A stretch of DNA of 41,567 nucleotides from Methanobacteriota archaeon (GTDB lineage: Archaea; Thermoplasmatota; Poseidoniia; Poseidoniales; Poseidoniaceae). The notes beneath the pieces were generated by a model. That model made no database searches. It saw only the letters and a list, made by a program, of their open reading frames with translations, and had not been told where the DNA came from. The DNA lies in the NCBI GenBank assembly GCA_002689345.1, contig NZFU01000021.1, forward strand, positions 1 through 41,567. Reading direction: 5' to 3'. Both the position numbers and the translations under genes were made by a program. Of the stretch, positions 37,825 through 41,567 are shown one piece after another (positions within the stretch are counted from its first letter, which is position 1; every line of letters begins with the position of its first letter).

Positions 37825-39120
37825 ATCAGCGATTTCTACATCGGAACCGTCTTCTTCCCAATCGGTTCCTTCAGTAATGTCCAAACCCTTGTCCCAGTCG
37901 ATTTCATTATCTTCCTGCCATTCCTCTTCGTCTTCATTGGCTTCATCTTTTACTTCATCGCTTACTTCGACTTCTTCTTCCTCTTCGCTGGATTCTATGT
38001 CGATTTCTTTGGCTACTGCAAACATATCAGAAGTAATTCGGCTAGTTCTCAGTGTTGGTCGTAATAGTAACAACATGGCACATATTGAAAGAATGTGTCC
38101 AAAAATCATGACTTCTTTCAGACTATCAAAGGTCCCAGTGAGCATTGCAACGGACCCTGCATAGGCATATCCGAATGAAATTCCCAACGGTAATGATGCA
38201 TTTTCTGATATCAATCTCTTGCCGTCTCTAACCGTATAGGTTGTAAGTGACCAAACTGCAAAAATGACTGTGAAAGCCATTAGCAACCCTTCTTCAATAA
38301 CTGTAGAAAATGTAGTTGGTTCCATGAACCCTCTTCGATATACGCTAAATGCGTGCCATGTGATGAATATTTGAGCGACTATCATCCACTTGAATGAAAA
38401 GGCAGCCATTCCTTTTTCGCCACCTGCTGCCTCTCTTTCATCCCGAGTAAGCCACAGTGTCAAGGCCTGTAAAAAGAAACTGATTAGCAAAAATACAAAT
38501 CCTTCCAGGAGTGCATCTTGCCAACTCATACTTCCTCCTTCACTAATCATCTGTCCGAGCCAAATAATGACAAATGCGAATGATTGTACAACCAATACTT
38601 GGGAAAAGGTAGAGATTTTTTCGCGATATGTATGTAATTTGGCATCTCCCAAACCGTTTGCCAACCATTCAACCATTCCTGTTCTAAATGATGCAGCTTG
38701 TGCAATAGACCACACAATGAATAAAGACGCTAGTAGGGGCGATATCCAAAAGTTGTCATTTCCACCAGTAAAACTCCAAAATATTCCTACTATAATCGCA
38801 GCAGACAAAATCGGGACAATTGTAATCTTAAAACTGAATAGGAATCTAACAATCCAATTAGCATCTCCTTTCTCATCCGGTAGTTTCGTTAGATTCTGAA
38901 CGATCTCCTTGTTGGATAGAGATGCAATAAGGGTGTAAGAGATTGCTAATGAGATAAACGACATAGCAACAAATACTTCCTGCGACTCTACTAGGAATAG
39001 TAGAATTGATGAAATCAATGCGATCATAATTATGTGAGGGAGTGTCCTAGGAGAAAGCATATTTCGAATTAATTGAAGTATTCCAATTTGCTCAAATTGG
39101 TCTTCGGATTCGTCGGTCAT
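37810..39120 (-). CDS. Polytopic membrane protein with long acidic C-terminal tail
   Basis: Around 10 hydrophobic helices then SSEEEEEVEVSDEVKDEANEDEEEWQEDNE... tail. Confidence 0.7.
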   Translation of the reverse strand: MTDESEDQFEQIGILQLIRNMLSPRTLPHIIMIALISSILLFLVESQEVFVAMSFISLAISYTLIASLSNKEIVQNLTKLPDEKGDANWIVRFLFSFKITIVPILSAAIIVGIFWSFTGGNDNFWISPLLASLFIVWSIAQAASFRTGMVEWLANGLGDAKLHTYREKISTFSQVLVVQSFAFVIIWLGQMISEGGSMSWQDALLEGFVFLLISFFLQALTLWLTRDEREAAGGEKGMAAFSFKWMIVAQIFITWHAFSVYRRGFMEPTTFSTVIEEGLLMAFTVIFAVWSLTTYTVRDGKRLISENASLPLGISFGYAYAGSVAMLTGTFDSLKEVMIFGHILSICAMLLLLRPTLRTSRITSDMFAVAKEIDIESSEEEEEVEVSDEVKDEANEDEEEWQEDNEIDWDKGLDITEGTDWEEDGSDVEIADSDEA

Positions 39121-39177
39121 AAGTTCGCCCTGATGGGGCGAGTGATGGCATTATGTTAAGACAAATGCCCTTGACGA

Positions 39178-39468
39178 ATGGTTATGGCCAAGAAATTGAC
39201 AAAGGCGTTGCGTGGCAAACGTCGTTGGATTGGCTGTAAATGTGAAGGATTTCAATCAAGGGATGAGTTGGAGAGATATTTATCTGCTCATCCAGTGAAA
39301 TTGTATGATTTTGAAAATAGTAATTGTATCATAGTGACTCAATTAGAAAATTATGATTCTGTAAAGGAAATATTCTCCACAGGACGAGTCATTAGTCAGA
39401 CTTCAAGTGGGAAAATCCGTTTGGTTAGAGAGAGGATGAATTTTTCTCGTAAGCCAAGAAAGCGTTGA
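39178..39468 (+). CDS. Small basic protein, possible divergent RNase P subunit Pop5-like
   Basis: LRGKRRWIGCKCEG..QTSSGKIRLVRERMNFSRKPRKR loosely resembles the Pop5 pattern 'LR.K.RYI...G.IRV.R'. Confidence 0.4.
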   Translation: MVMAKKLTKALRGKRRWIGCKCEGFQSRDELERYLSAHPVKLYDFENSNCIIVTQLENYDSVKEIFSTGRVISQTSSGKIRLVRERMNFSRKPRKR

Positions 39469-39986
39469 AGTGCTTCACACTCTCCCCTTGTTATATGGGA
39501 GCGGGAGGAGAGGCACCACCTGTGAAAAGTTCAGATGTGATGATTCTTGTCGGTGCATCGATTTTGCTAGTAGTTTTCATCCTTCAAGCTTGGGCTGTGC
39601 CCATAACTATTACCGCTGGCGAAGAATATGTTGTAAAGTATGATCTCGCAGAAGGAGATACTTTCTCATTAGTGGTCGAAGAAGGTTCAGTTCGCCCAAC
39701 CGTATTATTGCCATCAGGGGACTACTATTTCGCTGATGATTCAGATGATGAATGGTCTTACGTGGCTGAAGAAAGTGGCGTTCATTCATTCAAGTTCCTT
39801 GCACTTTGTAACGAACCTTCTGGATGTACTACAGATAATTCTCCAGTAATTGATTACTCGGTTAGTAGAGGATTATTGCTAGACTTTGCACTATATCCGA
39901 TAGGTGCTCTTATTCTTGGTTATGGTATTGTAAAGCGTTTGGCTGCAAGTAAGAATGAACCGCTTGAAGCGGTATTGGATGATTAA
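39465..39986 (+). CDS. Membrane-anchored protein with small extracytoplasmic domain
   Basis: TM VMILVGASILLVVFILQAWAV, beta-rich external segment, second TM. ATG 39495 possible instead of TTG 39465. Confidence 0.6.
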   Translation: MKCFTLSPCYMGAGGEAPPVKSSDVMILVGASILLVVFILQAWAVPITITAGEEYVVKYDLAEGDTFSLVVEEGSVRPTVLLPSGDYYFADDSDDEWSYVAEESGVHSFKFLALCNEPSGCTTDNSPVIDYSVSRGLLLDFALYPIGALILGYGIVKRLAASKNEPLEAVLDD

Positions 39987-41344
39987 ATCCAATCAACATC
40001 TTCACCATCATCAATAATTAATTCTCCAAGAATTAATTCACCTCTTTGATTCAACTCAAACGAATCATACACGATTCCCTTGTGAGAGGGCTTACCGTAA
40101 CTTTTCATATGCTCAATTATCTGGTTGCGAATTTCATCATATCTTATTGGCGGTAGTTTAGGCCCTTGCTCGAGTAGGGATGCCAGTTCACAATTTAGTC
40201 GTAAATCAAACTCTTGATGTGTCAATTTAACTATTTCATCCAACGCCGCAATTTCAACTTCAACATCATTGTCTCCACTTTGTAAATTAACTCCAATTCC
40301 AAGGATAACTTTGGTTCCTTTTAGGTTGGTTTTTCCTTCGGCTAAAACCCCACACATCTTTCGATTTCCAATCAAAATATCATTCGGCCATTTCAATTTT
40401 AAATTATCATTATTTATCGAATTTATAACTGCTAATCCACCTGATAATTGCAGGTGTCCTGGATTAATTTCTCCTCCTTCGGCTACAATCCAAGAGCCTG
40501 CATAACAACCTTCTATAGAGGACCATGTTCTTTTTCTTCTGCCTCTACCTGCCTCTTGCCAGGATGAAGAGATATGAGTTCCAATTCCTGACTTTTCCAT
40601 GAGATCATCGTTGGTAGAACCTGTTCTTTCAACATAATATTTTTCTGAATTTTCAAATGGTCTCCACAAGCAGGTTATAACCAATTTTTCGCCGTCATCA
40701 AATATCATTTCATCCCATACGCGATGAGCTAAATGTTGGGTGTTTTGTATGGAGTCCTCTCTGCCTAAGACTAGAATAATCCCGTTGGGCGCTAGTAATT
40801 GGTTACTAACTATGCTGCGAATCATTCGATTACCTAGGCCTTGTTCATCAGAATCAATTAGTCCTGCTTCCTCCATCGGCCCTAGAACTTGGTCGACTTC
40901 ACTAACCGGAACATATGGCAAATTCCAAATTATCAGATCATAGTTTGTATCAAATGGAAATAGTTCTGGGCCGATTCCACCTTCTTTTACTATTCCTTTT
41001 TGCTGATTGAAATCCAAGTTTCCTCTAGTTGCTGCTACGGCGAATGGATTTATGTCGCACGCATTTATCTTCCATCCCATTGAAGCGGCTAGAACCGACA
41101 GTGCTCCAGAACCACACCCGATCTCAAGTAACCTCCTTCCTCTGCCGGGACCCATAGTGATCAATCTACGAGCCAATAGGTTAGTGTCTTCTCTTGGTGG
41201 GTAGACAGTACTAGGTATTGTCAACTCGAAACCTATGCCTTCAAATGGGGTCCAATTTATTGTACTTGGTGGCCTTAGTAGCCTTTCAACTTCAGAGTTT
41301 GTATCCTCTGGATTGAAAATCTGTTTTTCTGGCATGCGACCCAT
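39983..41344 (-). CDS. Fusion: PrmC/HemK-like methyltransferase (N) and biotin-protein ligase (C)
   Basis: RRLLEIGCGSGALSVLAASMGWKINACDINPFAV, LIIWNLPYVPV; then VERTGSTNDDLMEK, EAGRGRRKRTWSS, KLKWPNDILIGNRKMCGVLAE, ILGIGVNLQSG. Confidence 0.92.
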   Translation of the reverse strand: MGRMPEKQIFNPEDTNSEVERLLRPPSTINWTPFEGIGFELTIPSTVYPPREDTNLLARRLITMGPGRGRRLLEIGCGSGALSVLAASMGWKINACDINPFAVAATRGNLDFNQQKGIVKEGGIGPELFPFDTNYDLIIWNLPYVPVSEVDQVLGPMEEAGLIDSDEQGLGNRMIRSIVSNQLLAPNGIILVLGREDSIQNTQHLAHRVWDEMIFDDGEKLVITCLWRPFENSEKYYVERTGSTNDDLMEKSGIGTHISSSWQEAGRGRRKRTWSSIEGCYAGSWIVAEGGEINPGHLQLSGGLAVINSINNDNLKLKWPNDILIGNRKMCGVLAEGKTNLKGTKVILGIGVNLQSGDNDVEVEIAALDEIVKLTHQEFDLRLNCELASLLEQGPKLPPIRYDEIRNQIIEHMKSYGKPSHKGIVYDSFELNQRGELILGELIIDDGEDVDWI

Positions 41345-41507
41345 GCCTCCGTTTGTGCCGAAGCCTTTATGCCTCTTGGCGGTAAAGGCGTTATGAAGAC
41401 GAGTTACTCGTCAAACCCTCTGTGTCGTGCGTTCAGCGTGCCCGTTTTGCTGGCGGAGGATTTAAGAACCCTATACAGGTCGGCCAAGAAGCCCAACACA
41501 TACATTT

Positions 41508-41567
41508 GGGCCTGTAGCTTAGTCAGGTAGAGCGTCCGGCTTTTAACCGGACGGTCGCGGGTTCGAA
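41508..41567 (+). tRNA. tRNA-Lys(TTT), 3' end cut by window edge
   Basis: GGGCCTGTAGCTTAGTCAGGTAGAGC, anticodon arm TCCGG-CTTTTAA-CCGGA (anticodon 41542-41544 = TTT), T-arm start GCGGGTTCGAA. Confidence 0.93.

Noticed and set aside
38390-38899. 169-aa plus-strand ORF
   Set aside because: Antisense to a polytopic membrane protein gene.
39125-39141. TCGCCC-TGATG-GGGCGA hairpin in a divergent promoter
   Set aside because: Short, single occurrence, may be chance or an SD-overlapping leader structure.

Overview
The window is a gene-dense stretch of an archaeal-looking chromosome. Its style matches Marine Group II / Poseidoniales-like Euryarchaeota: huge secreted thrombospondin-3/Ig-like proteins, an XPD helicase, an FtsZ-family GTPase, and many TTG/GTG starts with 4-bp overlaps. 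That taxonomic call is inference from gene style, with no search run. From left to right: (i) a 5'-truncated YHYH protein and two very large secreted, membrane-anchored proteins, one of 2987 aa with TSP3 repeats, a transglutaminase-like domain, many Ig-like repeats, a TM and a DUF4129-like tail; (ii) an Hsp20-like protein and an XPD/Rad3 helicase; (iii) a hairpin-rich intergenic region holding a 59-aa ORF below the supplied track's cutoff; (iv) a divergent RHH / winged-helix regulator pair around a 22-bp-spaced direct repeat; (v) glutamate dehydrogenase; (vi) small membrane proteins; (vii) a propionyl-CoA carboxylase / methylmalonyl-CoA mutase module; (viii) a translationally coupled asnB / gshA-type ligase / saccharopine-dehydrogenase-like operon; (ix) ferredoxin and SAP-domain membrane proteins; (x) a five-gene bc-type complex whose cytochrome b C-terminal half is fused to a ferredoxin plus HdrD/GlpC-like CCG module; (xi) a divergent FtsZ; (xii) a PrmC/HemK-like methyltransferase fused to biotin-protein ligase; (xiii) a tRNA-Lys(TTT) cut by the window end. 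The strongest candidates for something undescribed are the cytochrome b-Hdr fusion complex, the Tgl-like domain lacking its catalytic His, the regulator pair with its repeat, the gshA operon and the unannotated small ORFs. No CRISPR array, transposase or integrase was seen.
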